Assembly: GCF_024721605.1 (NCBI RefSeq)
Contig: NZ_CP102630.1
Span: 992,001-1,056,000, forward strand
Origin: Sphingomicrobium flavum
GTDB taxonomy: Bacteria > Pseudomonadota > Alphaproteobacteria > Sphingomonadales > Sphingomonadaceae
Direction of reading: 5' to 3'
Length of the DNA stretch: 64,000 nucleotides
Shown: positions 43,519-52,061 of the stretch, piece after piece
Position numbering within the stretch: the first letter of the stretch is position 1
Layout: each line of letters starts with the position of its first letter
Position numbers and translations under genes: made by a program
Notes under the pieces: generated by a model
What the model saw: only the letters and a program-made list of their open reading frames with translations
The model's database searches: none
What the model was told of the DNA's origin: nothing

Positions 43519-45050
43519 CCTCCGCACCGGTGCATCTGTGGCGCCTCCTGAAGTGGGGGCGGACGCTGGCGCGGCATGGCGCTTTGCGCGGGATCGAGGC
43601 TGACCCCCTCACCCCGCCCAACGTCAAGCGCATCGCCCGCATTGCGCGTTTGGGCACCCGCCAGCCCGATAGGCCGGACTATGCCTCGGCGCTGCAGGAT
43701 ATCGGCCCCGCCGCGATCAAGCTCGGCCAGGCGCTCGCCACCCGTCCCGATCTGGTGGGCGAAGCGGCTGCGGAAAATCTGCTGCGCCTGCAGGACGATC
43801 TGCCGCCCGCGCCTTTCCCCGAGATCAAGCGCGCCATCGAGAAGGCGCTCGAAGCCCCGCTCGACCAGCTCTTTGCCGAATTTGAGGAAACGCCGGTGGG
43901 CGCCGCCTCGATCGCGCAGGTCCACCGCGCCGTCACCATCGAAGGGCGCCAGGTCGCGGTCAAGGTGCTCCGCCCGGGTATCGAGGAGGTCTTCGAAGAA
44001 GCGATCGAGACCTATGAATGGGCCGCCGCCCATGTCGAAACGCTGGGCGGCGAGGCCGAGCGCCTGCGCCCGCGCCAGGTCATCGCTTATTTCAAGCAAT
44101 GGACCCGCCGCGAACTCGATCTGCAGCGCGAAGCCGCTTCGGCCTCCGAACTCAGGGACAATATGGTCGCCGAGCCCGGCTTCTTCATCCCCGAAGTCGA
44201 TTGGAGCCGCACCGCGCGCCGCGTCCTCACCATGGACTGGATCGACGGCATCAAGCTGACCAAGCGCGATGAACTGATCGCTGCCGGCCATGACCTCAAG
44301 GAGCTATCGGGCATCCTGGTACGCGGCTTCCTGCGCCAGGCGGTGGTCGACGGCTTCTTCCATGCCGATCTGCACCAGGGCAACCTCTTCGCATTGCCCG
44401 ATGGTCGCCTCGCTGCGGTCGATTTCGGCATCATGGGCCGCATCAACCGCCAGGCGCGGCTGTGGCTGGCCGAAATCCTCTACGGCCTCATCACTGGCAA
44501 TTATATGCGCGTCGCCGAAATCCATTTCGAAGCGCAATATGTGCCCAGCCACCACAACGTCGAAGAATTCGCGACCGCACTGCGCGCCGTGGGCGAGCCC
44601 ATTCGCGGCCTGCCGGTCAAGGAGATCAGCGTCGGGCGCATGCTCGAAGGCCTGTTCGCCATCACCCGCGATTTCGACATGGCGACCCAGCCCCACCTCC
44701 TGCTGCTGCAAAAGACCATGGTGATGGAAGAGGGCGTGGCCACCGCGCTCGATCCAGATATCAACATGTGGGAAGCCGCCGAACCTTTCCTCAAGGAATG
44801 GATCCGCGGCGAGCTCGGCCCCGAAGCCGCTATCGCCGACCGCATCCACGAGACGCTGGATGCAGTGCGAAAGCTGCCCGACCTCATCAAGCGCATCGAC
44901 GCCTATTACCCCGCCCCCGGCGCTGCGCCCCCCGGCCCGCCTTTGCCCGAAGTCCAGTTGATCGAACGCCCCCGCGGCTTCGGCTATTTCCTGACCGCCA
45001 TCATCGCCGGCGCCATCGGCGCAGCGGGCATGTTCTGGTGGTTGGGATAA
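43515..45050 (+). CDS. ubiB: UbiB family kinase-like protein for ubiquinone biosynthesis
   Basis: 511 residues from GTG. Atypical protein-kinase-like family: the KxGQ motif in AIKLGQALATRPDLVG, the A-rich loop GAASIAQVHRA, catalytic HADLHQGN and VDFGIMG, and two C-terminal transmembrane helices (about 490-508). UbiB is thought to use ATP to extract ubiquinone intermediates from the membrane. It is coupled to ubiE. Confidence 0.95.
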   Translation: MTSAPVHLWRLLKWGRTLARHGALRGIEADPLTPPNVKRIARIARLGTRQPDRPDYASALQDIGPAAIKLGQALATRPDLVGEAAAENLLRLQDDLPPAPFPEIKRAIEKALEAPLDQLFAEFEETPVGAASIAQVHRAVTIEGRQVAVKVLRPGIEEVFEEAIETYEWAAAHVETLGGEAERLRPRQVIAYFKQWTRRELDLQREAASASELRDNMVAEPGFFIPEVDWSRTARRVLTMDWIDGIKLTKRDELIAAGHDLKELSGILVRGFLRQAVVDGFFHADLHQGNLFALPDGRLAAVDFGIMGRINRQARLWLAEILYGLITGNYMRVAEIHFEAQYVPSHHNVEEFATALRAVGEPIRGLPVKEISVGRMLEGLFAITRDFDMATQPHLLLLQKTMVMEEGVATALDPDINMWEAAEPFLKEWIRGELGPEAAIADRIHETLDAVRKLPDLIKRIDAYYPAPGAAPPGPPLPEVQLIERPRGFGYFLTAIIAGAIGAAGMFWWLG

Positions 45051-45123
45051 GCCCCTTCACTCTTCGCCAAATTGAGGCCAGTTTGGCCCCCATGAACGCG
45101 ATTCACGCAAAGGTCCGCAGCTG

Positions 45124-46317
45124 ATGGCCCGCATCCTCCTCATCATTGGTGGCGGCATTGCGGCCTATAAGGCGGCAGAGCTGGTGCGCCATGCGCGCAA
45201 GGCCGGGCATGAAGTCACGCCGGTGCTGACCGACGGCGCGCAGCATTTCGTCACGCCGATGAGTCTTGCCGCGCTGGCCGAGAGCCCGGTTTACACCTCG
45301 CTCTGGGACCTCAAGGATGAGGTAGAGATGGGGCATATCGAGCTGAGCCGAGCCGCCGATCATGTGCTTGTCTGCCCTGCGACCGCCGATCTCATCGCCA
45401 AGATGGCCGCAGGCCTCGCCACGGATCTCGCCACCACCTTGCTGCTGGCGACCGACAAGCCCGTCACCGTTGCCCCGGCGATGAACGTCAAGATGTGGGA
45501 GCATCCCGCCACCCAGCGCAACATTGCCCAGCTGAAAGCCGACGGCATCACCGTGCTCGAACCCGATGAGGGGCCGATGGCCTGCGGCGAGTTCGGCCCC
45601 GGCCGCCTACCGGAGGTGGAAGCCATCCTGGCCGCACTGCCGCTGGGAAGCGTGACCGCAGCCCCGTTGGCAGGCGCTGAAGGCCCGCTCAGCGGCAAAC
45701 ATGTGCTGGTCACCGCCGGGCCGACCCATGAACCGATCGATCCGGTCCGCGTCATCGCCAACAAAAGCTCGGGAAAACAGGGCTTTGCCATCGCTGCCGC
45801 TGCCGCCCGTGCGGGCGCCCGCGTCACCCTGATCGCGGGCCCCGTCTCCCTGCCGACACCCTTCGGGGTCAGCCGGATTGACGTCATGACGGCAGTGGAA
45901 ATGCACCAGGCGGTGATGAATGCCCTGCCCGCCGATGTGGCCGTGATGGTTGCTGCCGTCGCTGACTGGCGCGTGGAGGCGAGCCCCACCAAGCTGAAGA
46001 AGGGCAGCGGCCCGCCCGAACTGGTCTTCGCCCCCAATCCCGACATTCTTGCAGAACTGGGCGAGCATCCAGACCGCCCGAGGCTGCTGGTCGGCTTTGC
46101 TGCCGAGACCAATGATGTCATCGACAATGCGCGCAGCAAGCTGGAGCGCAAGAAAGCCGACTGGATCGTCGCCAATGACGTGTCGGGCGATGTGATGGGC
46201 GGCGATCATAACCGCGTCCAAATCGTCAGCGCCGATGGCGTCGAGGATCTCGACACTGCTACAAAAGAATCAATTGCCCAATCGCTTATCGACAGGATTT
46301 CAGAAACATTCTCATGA
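45124..46317 (+). CDS. coaBC: bifunctional phosphopantothenoylcysteine decarboxylase/synthetase
   Basis: 397 residues for coenzyme A synthesis. The N-terminal flavoprotein CoaC part has [20 protein letters not shown] and [18 protein letters not shown] with the ACGEFGPGR substrate clamp. The C-terminal CoaB part begins [17 protein letters not shown] and has [12 protein letters not shown] and [10 protein letters not shown]. Its stop overlaps dut (ATGA). Confidence 0.97.
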   Translation: MARILLIIGGGIAAYKAAELVRHARKAGHEVTPVLTDGAQHFVTPMSLAALAESPVYTSLWDLKDEVEMGHIELSRAADHVLVCPATADLIAKMAAGLATDLATTLLLATDKPVTVAPAMNVKMWEHPATQRNIAQLKADGITVLEPDEGPMACGEFGPGRLPEVEAILAALPLGSVTAAPLAGAEGPLSGKHVLVTAGPTHEPIDPVRVIANKSSGKQGFAIAAAAARAGARVTLIAGPVSLPTPFGVSRIDVMTAVEMHQAVMNALPADVAVMVAAVADWRVEASPTKLKKGSGPPELVFAPNPDILAELGEHPDRPRLLVGFAAETNDVIDNARSKLERKKADWIVANDVSGDVMGGDHNRVQIVSADGVEDLDTATKESIAQSLIDRISETFS

Positions 46318-46757
46318 CAATTTCGATCCAGCTTGCCCGCCTGCCCCATGGTGAAGGCCTGCCGCTCCCCGCTTATGCCACCCCCGGCGCTGCCGGCATG
46401 GATGTGGTCAGCGCCGAAGACGTCACCATCCAGCCGGGCGAGCGCCACGCAGTCGCCACCGGATTTCGCGTCGCCATCCCGCAGGGCTATGAAATCCAGG
46501 TCCGCCCCCGCTCCGGCCTCGCCTTCAAGCATGGCGTCACCGTGCCCAATACGCCCGGTACCATCGACAGTGATTATCGCGGCGAATTGAAAGTCCTGCT
46601 GATCAACCATGGCAGCGAGCCTTTCGTCATCACCCGCGGAGAGCGCGTCGCCCAGTTGGTCCCCGCCGCCGTCACACTGGCCAGCTTTGCCGAAGTCGAG
46701 GAACTGGACGATACCGAGCGCGGCGCCGGCGGCTTCGGGTCCACCGGCACCAAATAA
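46314..46757 (+). CDS. dut: dUTP diphosphatase
   Basis: 147-residue trimeric dUTPase with all five motifs: [45 protein letters not shown] and the C-terminal [11 protein letters not shown]. The coaBC-dut pairing is common in proteobacteria. Confidence 0.98.
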   Translation: MTISIQLARLPHGEGLPLPAYATPGAAGMDVVSAEDVTIQPGERHAVATGFRVAIPQGYEIQVRPRSGLAFKHGVTVPNTPGTIDSDYRGELKVLLINHGSEPFVITRGERVAQLVPAAVTLASFAEVEELDDTERGAGGFGSTGTK

Positions 46758-46777
46758 TGACAATTCGCCTCTCCTTC

Positions 46778-46843
46778 CCGCTCAGGCTGAGCCTGTCGAA
46801 GCCTCTAGGCGCGAAGACCCTTCGACAAGCTCAGGGTGAGCGG
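46778..46843. repeat. REPIN copy 1, between dut and moeB
   Basis: Two REP arms, 46778-46802 and 46818-46843, are imperfect inverted copies of one another. Arm 1 is an exact reverse complement of 47671-47695 and arm 2 an exact reverse complement of 47610-47635. The core TGTCGAAG / CTTCGACA with a GAGCGG end is the well-known sphingomonad REP form. The element ends one base before the moeB ATG. Confidence 0.9.
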
Positions 46844-46844
46844 A

Positions 46845-47603
46845 ATGGTTGAATTGAGCGACGACGAACTGGACCGTTATGCACGCCATATCGTGCTGCC
46901 CCAGTTCGGCGGCGCGGGGCAGAAACGGCTGAAGGCCAGCCAGGTCGCGCTGATCGGCGCGGGCGGCATCGGCTCTGCAGTCCTGCCCAGCCTGGTCGGT
47001 GCGGGCATTGGCCGCATCACCATCATCGAGGATGATGTGGTCTGCCTTTCCAACCTTTCGCGCCAGTCCATTTACGCGACCGATGATATCGGAAAATCCA
47101 AGGCCGCGCTGGCAAAACAATTCGCTGCGGAGCGCAACCCCTATGTCGATATTCGGATGAAACAAGAACGGCTTACTGTCGATAACGCAGAAGTTCTGTT
47201 AGCAGGATACGACCTCATCATCGACGGCAGCGACAATTTCATGACCCGCCTTGCCGCCAGCGATGCCGCCGTAAAGCTCGGCACGCCCTACCTCTCCGCC
47301 GCCGGCGCGCAATTCCAGGGCCAGGTCGCGCTGTTCACCGCCCAGCCCTGCTATCGCTGCTTCGTGGGCGACGCCTTCGATGCCGACGATTGCGATAATT
47401 GCGCGGAACTGGGCGTCCTCGGCGCCCTCACCGGCACCATGGGTCATTTCGCCGCCATGCAGGCCATCCGCCACTTGGCAGACGTCGGTCCCGCCGACAC
47501 GGGCATATTGCATCTCTACGACGCGCTGAATGCCAAATGGAAAGCCATCCGCATCATCGCCGACCCCGCCTGCAAGGCGTGCGGAGAAGATGCAGCGCCC
47601 TAA
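46845..47603 (+). CDS. MoeB/ThiF family adenylyltransferase (E1-like)
   Basis: 252 residues. It activates the C-terminal glycine of a ubiquitin-like sulfur carrier (MoaD or ThiS) by adenylation. ATP motif IGAGGIGSAVLPSLVG, DDVVCLSNLSRQ, IDGSDNFMTR, and zinc-type CYRC...CKAC pairs. MoeB and ThiF cannot be told apart here; no moa or thi partner adjoins it. The ATG at 46845 is preferred over a GTG at 46836 that lies within the REP arm; either way the ribosome-binding region is repeat DNA. Confidence 0.88.
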   Translation: MVELSDDELDRYARHIVLPQFGGAGQKRLKASQVALIGAGGIGSAVLPSLVGAGIGRITIIEDDVVCLSNLSRQSIYATDDIGKSKAALAKQFAAERNPYVDIRMKQERLTVDNAEVLLAGYDLIIDGSDNFMTRLAASDAAVKLGTPYLSAAGAQFQGQVALFTAQPCYRCFVGDAFDADDCDNCAELGVLGALTGTMGHFAAMQAIRHLADVGPADTGILHLYDALNAKWKAIRIIADPACKACGEDAAP

Positions 47604-47609
47604 CCTGGC

Positions 47610-47695
47610 CCGCTCACCCTGAGCTTGTCGAAGGGTCAGCGCCACGCTGTATTGAATGCAGCGAAAAGAGGCTTCGACAGGCTCAGCCTGAGCGG
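47610..47695. repeat. REPIN copy 2, between moeB and topA
   Basis: Arms 47610-47635 and 47671-47695 with a 35-bp spacer. Together with copy 1 they form a nested inverted repeat around moeB, with 25-bp and 26-bp arms identical. Because moeB and topA converge here, the element could also end transcription from both sides. Confidence 0.9.
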
Positions 47696-47720
47696 ATGTA
47701 GAAGCCAGACCTTTCGAAAA

Positions 47721-50204
47721 TCAGGCCTTCTTCTTCGCAGGCTTCTTCTTGGTGGCGCGTTTCTTCTTCTTGGCCGGCCCCTTGGCGGCGCGCTCGTCGA
47801 TCAGGCGGATCGCCTCCTCCAGCGTGACGTCAGCAGGCTCCGTCCCCTTGGGCAGGGTCGCATTGGTGCTGCCATCGGTGACATAGGGTCCATAGCGGCC
47901 TTCCATCACCTTGATCTCGCCTTCGCTGGTGGGATGCTTGCCCAGCACAGCAATCGGCTCGCGGGCGCCGCGTCCCTGACCCTTCTTGGCCGCAGCTTCG
48001 GCAATTTTCGCGACCGCGGCATTCATGCCGACCTCAAACACCTCCATGGTCGATGACAGACGGCCATAATTGCCGTCGTGCGCCACATAGGGCCCGTAGC
48101 GACCGATCGAGGCGGTGATCGGCTTGCCGGTTTCGGGATGCATGCCCACCGTGCGCGGCAGGCTCAGCAGCTTTTTCGCCATATCGAGATCGATGGTCGA
48201 ACGATCGACATCCTTGGGGATGGAAGCGCGCTTCTTCTCGCCGTCGACTTCCTGTTCCAGATAGGGCCCGTAGCGCCCGACCTTCATCTCGATGCCCTCG
48301 CCCAGCTCGGCCGGGCCCTCGCTCGCCTCCTGCCCGCGCAGTCCGAAGGGGCGCGTATAGTTGCAGTCGGGATAGTTTGAGCAGGCGACAAAGGCGCCGA
48401 ACTTGCCGCCGCGCAGCCCCAGCCGCCCTTCGCCGCATTTGGGGCAAAGCCGCGGATCCGACCCGTCTTCAGTCTCCGGGAACAGGAAGGGCTCGAGGAA
48501 ATCGTCGAGCGCGGCGGTAATGTCCGACGGCTTCTGCTCCATGACCTCGCCCGCCTTGGGCTTGAAGTCGCGCCAGAAGTCGCCGAGCAGCCGCTGCCAG
48601 TCGAGCCGCCCGCCCGACACGTCATCCAGCTCTTCTTCCAGCTCGGCCGTATAGTCGAAGGACACATATTTCTCGAAAAAGCGCTCGAGAAACGCTGTCA
48701 CCAACCGGCCCGATTCCTCTGGAATGAAACGGTTTTTCTCCAGCCGGACATAGTCGCGATCCTTCAGCGTCTGCAGCGTCGCCGCATAGGTCGAAGGACG
48801 GCCGATGCCGAGCTCTTCGAGCCGTTTGACCAGGCTTGCTTCGGAGAAACGGGGCGGTGGCTGGGTGAAATGCTGGGTGGCATCGACCTTGGTCTTGGCT
48901 GGCGCATCGCCCGGGCGAAGATTGGGCATCCGGCCTTCTTCTTCATCGCCCGCATCGTCGCGTCCTTCTTCATAAAGCGCCATGAAGCCGGGGAATTTCA
49001 CCACTTGCCCCGTCGCGCGCAGCGTGCAGCGCCCCGCGCCATCGGTCAGCTCCACCGTGGTGCGTTCCAGCCGCGCCGCCGCCATCTGGCTCGCCAGCGC
49101 GCGGTTATAGATGAGCGTGTAGAGCTTGCCCGCATCGCCCTGCCCGGCCCGCTCGCGCGAAAAATCGACGGGACGGATGGCTTCGTGCGCTTCCTGCGCA
49201 TTCTTGGCCTTGGACTTATATTGGCGCGGCTTGTCGGGCACATAGCCCGCATCATAACGATCCGCGACCGCGCGGCGCGCTGCCGACAGGGCTTCGCCCG
49301 CCATCGTCACGCCATCGGTCCGCATGTAGGTGATCGCGCCCTCTTCATAGAGTCCCTGCGCCAGTCGCATGGTACGGCTGGCGGAGAATCCCAGCTTGCG
49401 CGCGGCTTCCTGCTGCAGCGTGGAAGTGGTGAAGGGCGGCGGGGGGTTGCGCGTCAGCGGCTTGGTTTCCACACTTTCGACGGTGAAATGCCCGGACTCG
49501 ACCGCGGCCTTGGCAGCATCCGCACTACCCTTGTCGCCCAGGGTCAGCCGATCGATCTTCTCACCATCAAAACGCACCAACCGGCTTTCGAAGGGCGTAC
49601 CATCGGCCTCGAAAGTCGCGCCGACCTGCCAATATTCCTGCGGCTTGAAGAGTTCGATCTCGCGCTCGCGATCCACCACCAGGCGCAGCGCCACGGACTG
49701 GACACGCCCAGCGGATTTCGCACCCGGCAGCTTGCGCCACAGGATGGGCGAGAGGGTGAAGCCGACCAGATAGTCGAGCGCCCGGCGCGCGCGATAGGCA
49801 TCGATCAGGTCATGATCGAGCTCGCGCGGATTGGCCATGGCGGTGGTGACGGCGGTCTTGGTGATCTGGTTGAAGGTGACGCGCTCGACATCGTCGGGCA
49901 GTGCCTTCTTCTTGGCCAGCAATTCCTGCACATGCCAGCTGATCGCCTCGCCTTCGCGATCAGGGTCGGTCGCGAGGATCAGCGCGCTGGCCCCCTTGGC
50001 GGCGTCGGCAATTGCCTTGACCTGCTTTACCTTGTCCGTGTTCTGCGACCATTTCATCGCGAAATCATCGTCGGGATCGACCGATCCGTCCTTGGGCGGC
50101 AGGTCGCGCACATGGCCGTAGCTTGCCAACACCTTGTGACCGGGACCCAGATATTTTTCGATGGTCTTCGCCTTGGCCGGCGATTCAACAATGACGAGTT
50201 TCAA
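47721..50204 (-). CDS. topA: DNA topoisomerase I
   Basis: 827 residues. Toprim domain MKLVIVESPAKAKTIEKYLG with LATDPDREGEAISWH; catalytic Y293 in GAITYMRTDG; GRPSTYAATLQTL; one C4 zinc ribbon (CPKCGEGRL...CSNYPDC) and repeats such as VGRYGPYLEQ, IGRYGPYVAHD and EGRYGPYVTDG. It ends with a lysine/alanine tail. It relaxes negative supercoils. It is divergent from nothing and follows dprA on the same strand. Confidence 0.98.
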   Translation of the reverse strand: MKLVIVESPAKAKTIEKYLGPGHKVLASYGHVRDLPPKDGSVDPDDDFAMKWSQNTDKVKQVKAIADAAKGASALILATDPDREGEAISWHVQELLAKKKALPDDVERVTFNQITKTAVTTAMANPRELDHDLIDAYRARRALDYLVGFTLSPILWRKLPGAKSAGRVQSVALRLVVDREREIELFKPQEYWQVGATFEADGTPFESRLVRFDGEKIDRLTLGDKGSADAAKAAVESGHFTVESVETKPLTRNPPPPFTTSTLQQEAARKLGFSASRTMRLAQGLYEEGAITYMRTDGVTMAGEALSAARRAVADRYDAGYVPDKPRQYKSKAKNAQEAHEAIRPVDFSRERAGQGDAGKLYTLIYNRALASQMAAARLERTTVELTDGAGRCTLRATGQVVKFPGFMALYEEGRDDAGDEEEGRMPNLRPGDAPAKTKVDATQHFTQPPPRFSEASLVKRLEELGIGRPSTYAATLQTLKDRDYVRLEKNRFIPEESGRLVTAFLERFFEKYVSFDYTAELEEELDDVSGGRLDWQRLLGDFWRDFKPKAGEVMEQKPSDITAALDDFLEPFLFPETEDGSDPRLCPKCGEGRLGLRGGKFGAFVACSNYPDCNYTRPFGLRGQEASEGPAELGEGIEMKVGRYGPYLEQEVDGEKKRASIPKDVDRSTIDLDMAKKLLSLPRTVGMHPETGKPITASIGRYGPYVAHDGNYGRLSSTMEVFEVGMNAAVAKIAEAAAKKGQGRGAREPIAVLGKHPTSEGEIKVMEGRYGPYVTDGSTNATLPKGTEPADVTLEEAIRLIDERAAKGPAKKKKRATKKKPAKKKA

Positions 50205-50271
50205 GACGAGGCATTCCCTTACGTACGTGTACGCGCGATGATCGTGCCAGCCATGTGGGCGTCAAGCCTGT

Positions 50272-51351
50272 TTAGCGCAAGCTCACCTTGCCCCCGGCAT
50301 GGCGATCGAGCCTGCCGGCGAGATCCAGCTCCAGCAAAGCCAGCTGCACCTGCGCAGGCGAAAGGCCCGATTGGCGCACCACTTCGTCCACTGCCACCGC
50401 GACTGGCCCCAGAAGCCGTTCCACCTCGTCGGTAGCCTGCCGGTCGGACATGATGGGCTCGGGCGATGGAGCGCGCTCTTCGGCGACGCGTGGCATGCGA
50501 TCATCCAGGCTGCCGACGGTCTCGAGCACTTCCTCGGCGCTCTGCACCAGCGTCGCGCCATCGCGGATCAGCTGGTTGCAGCCGCGTGCCCTGGGATCGA
50601 GCGGGCTGCCGGGGATCGCCATCACCTCGCGACCCGCTTCGGCGGCCAGCCGCGCAGTGATGAGCGAGCCCGAGCGCGGCGCCGCCTCCACCACCACCGT
50701 TCCTGCCGCCAGCCCGGCGATGATGCGGTTACGGTAGGGAAAATGGCGTGCGCGCGGCTCGGTGCCCGGCGGCATTTCGGCGACCAGCAGCCCGCGCTCG
50801 GCAATATCTGCCTGTCGCGCTTCATTTTCGGGCGGGTAGATGATGTCCAGCCCCCCCGCGATCACCGCGATCGTTCCCGTCGCCAGCGATCCGTCATGCG
50901 CCGCGCTGTCGATGCCGCGTGCCAGGCCGGAAACCACCGCCTGCCCGGCATGGCCAAGGTCATTGGCCAGCCCGCGTGCAAAGCGGCAGGCAGCGGCGCT
51001 GGCATTACGTGCGCCGACCATCGCGATGGCGGGCCGGTCGAGCAGCTTGAGGTCACCCTTCACGGTGATGAGCGGCGGCGCGTCGTCCAGCGCGGCCAGG
51101 AGACGCGGATAGAGCCCCTGCCCCAGCGCCAGATAATGGCCGCCCAGCCGCGCCACCCGCTCGGCCTCCGCCTCGGCGATGTGCGGCCCCGCCACGACAG
51201 GCGCACGCCCCCTTCCCCTTCGGGCAAGGTCGGGAATGGCCTCGATCGCTGCACCGGCGCTGCCGAAGCGGGCGATCAATTGGCGGGAGGTGACAGGCCC
51301 GATGCGCGGGGTGCGGATCAGGCGAATACGATCAATGAGGTCCGGGATCAC
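50272..51351 (-). CDS. dprA: DNA processing protein DprA
   Basis: 359 residues. An N-terminal helix-hairpin part (RTPRIGPVTSRQLIARFG), a Rossmann core with AMVGARNASA, GLARGIDSAAHDGSL and RNRIIAGLAAGTVVVEA, and a C-terminal winged helix (about 300-355). DprA loads RecA on incoming ssDNA. It begins within the end of plsY (20-bp overlap). Confidence 0.96.
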   Translation of the reverse strand: MIPDLIDRIRLIRTPRIGPVTSRQLIARFGSAGAAIEAIPDLARRGRGRAPVVAGPHIAEAEAERVARLGGHYLALGQGLYPRLLAALDDAPPLITVKGDLKLLDRPAIAMVGARNASAAACRFARGLANDLGHAGQAVVSGLARGIDSAAHDGSLATGTIAVIAGGLDIIYPPENEARQADIAERGLLVAEMPPGTEPRARHFPYRNRIIAGLAAGTVVVEAAPRSGSLITARLAAEAGREVMAIPGSPLDPRARGCNQLIRDGATLVQSAEEVLETVGSLDDRMPRVAEERAPSPEPIMSDRQATDEVERLLGPVAVAVDEVVRQSGLSPAQVQLALLELDLAGRLDRHAGGKVSLR

Positions 51352-51973
51352 TCAATTCACTCGGTTTGTCGGGACGCGAGAAGATATTCTCCTCCCCGGC
51401 GACGATCCGCCGGATATTGTCACGATGCTTCCAGACGATGAGAAGCGAGAAACCGAGCAACATGGGAAATAGGGGTTGGGCGCCGAAAAACCAGGCGGAA
51501 ATAGGCGCGCTGATGGCAGCGCCGAGGCCACCCAGCGCGCTGATCCGCGTGAAGGCGAACAGCACTCCCCAGACGATGGCGGCAATCAGCGCCGCCATGG
51601 GCAGGATGGCAATCAGGATGCCGAAGAAGGTGGCGACGCCCTTGCCGCCCCTGAACTTCAGCCAGACCGGGTAGAGATGGCCGATCAGCGCCCCGGTCGC
51701 GGCAAAAATCTCGTTGCCCAAAGGCATTGAGCCCGCGCCCAGAAATTCGCGCGCGATCAGCACGGCCGCCGCCCCCTTGGCAGCATCCAGCAGCAATACG
51801 ACAGCGCCCAACCCCTTGCCGCCGGCACGAACGGCATTGGTGGCCCCGATATTGCCCGATCCGATCTTGCGCAAATCGCCCTTGCCCAGCATCGCCGCCA
51901 GGATCAGCCCGAAGGGAATCGAGCCCAGCAGGTAGCCGATGCCAAAGGCCGGCAGATATTCAGCGATCGCCAT
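51332..51973 (-). CDS. plsY: glycerol-3-phosphate acyltransferase PlsY
   Basis: 213 residues, five or more helices. It uses acyl-phosphate to acylate G3P. Motifs: YLLGSIPFGLI, GSGNIGATNAVRAGGK, KFRGGKGVAT and WKHRDNIRR. The ATG at 51973 was chosen over the GTG at 51979, because the predicted transcription start falls at about 51973, giving a leaderless message. Confidence 0.95.
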   Translation of the reverse strand: MAIAEYLPAFGIGYLLGSIPFGLILAAMLGKGDLRKIGSGNIGATNAVRAGGKGLGAVVLLLDAAKGAAAVLIAREFLGAGSMPLGNEIFAATGALIGHLYPVWLKFRGGKGVATFFGILIAILPMAALIAAIVWGVLFAFTRISALGGLGAAISAPISAWFFGAQPLFPMLLGFSLLIVWKHRDNIRRIVAGEENIFSRPDKPSELSDPGPH

Positions 51974-51979
51974 GGCCAC

Positions 51980-52007
51980 TGCCTAGCACAGCTTTGAAAG
52001 AGCGCAA
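51980..52007 (-). promoter_or_regulatory. plsY promoter, leaderless spacing
   Basis: On the minus strand TTGCGC (52002-52007), a 16-nt spacer and TAGGCA (51980-51985) preceded by GC. Six bases separate the -10 from the ATG at 51973. It is back-to-back with the promoter of the EF-hand regulator. Confidence 0.55.
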
Positions 52008-52027
52008 GTTACGGTCCGACCGCACTG

Positions 52028-52055
52028 TTGCGAGCGCCGTCAATCGCGCTAGACC
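52028..52055 (+). promoter_or_regulatory. promoter of the HTH/EF-hand gene, leaderless spacing
   Basis: TTGCGA (52028-52033), a 16-nt spacer and TAGACC (52050-52055) preceded by GC, so the extended -10 reads GCTAGACC, very close to the GCTANAWC form known in Caulobacter. Six bases (AAGGCG) lie between -10 and ATG. Confidence 0.55.
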
Positions 52056-52061
52056 AAGGCG

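Noticed and set aside
48870-50435. A 521-codon open frame antisense to topA
   Set aside because: It lies wholly on the other strand of DNA topoisomerase I and has shadow-type composition.
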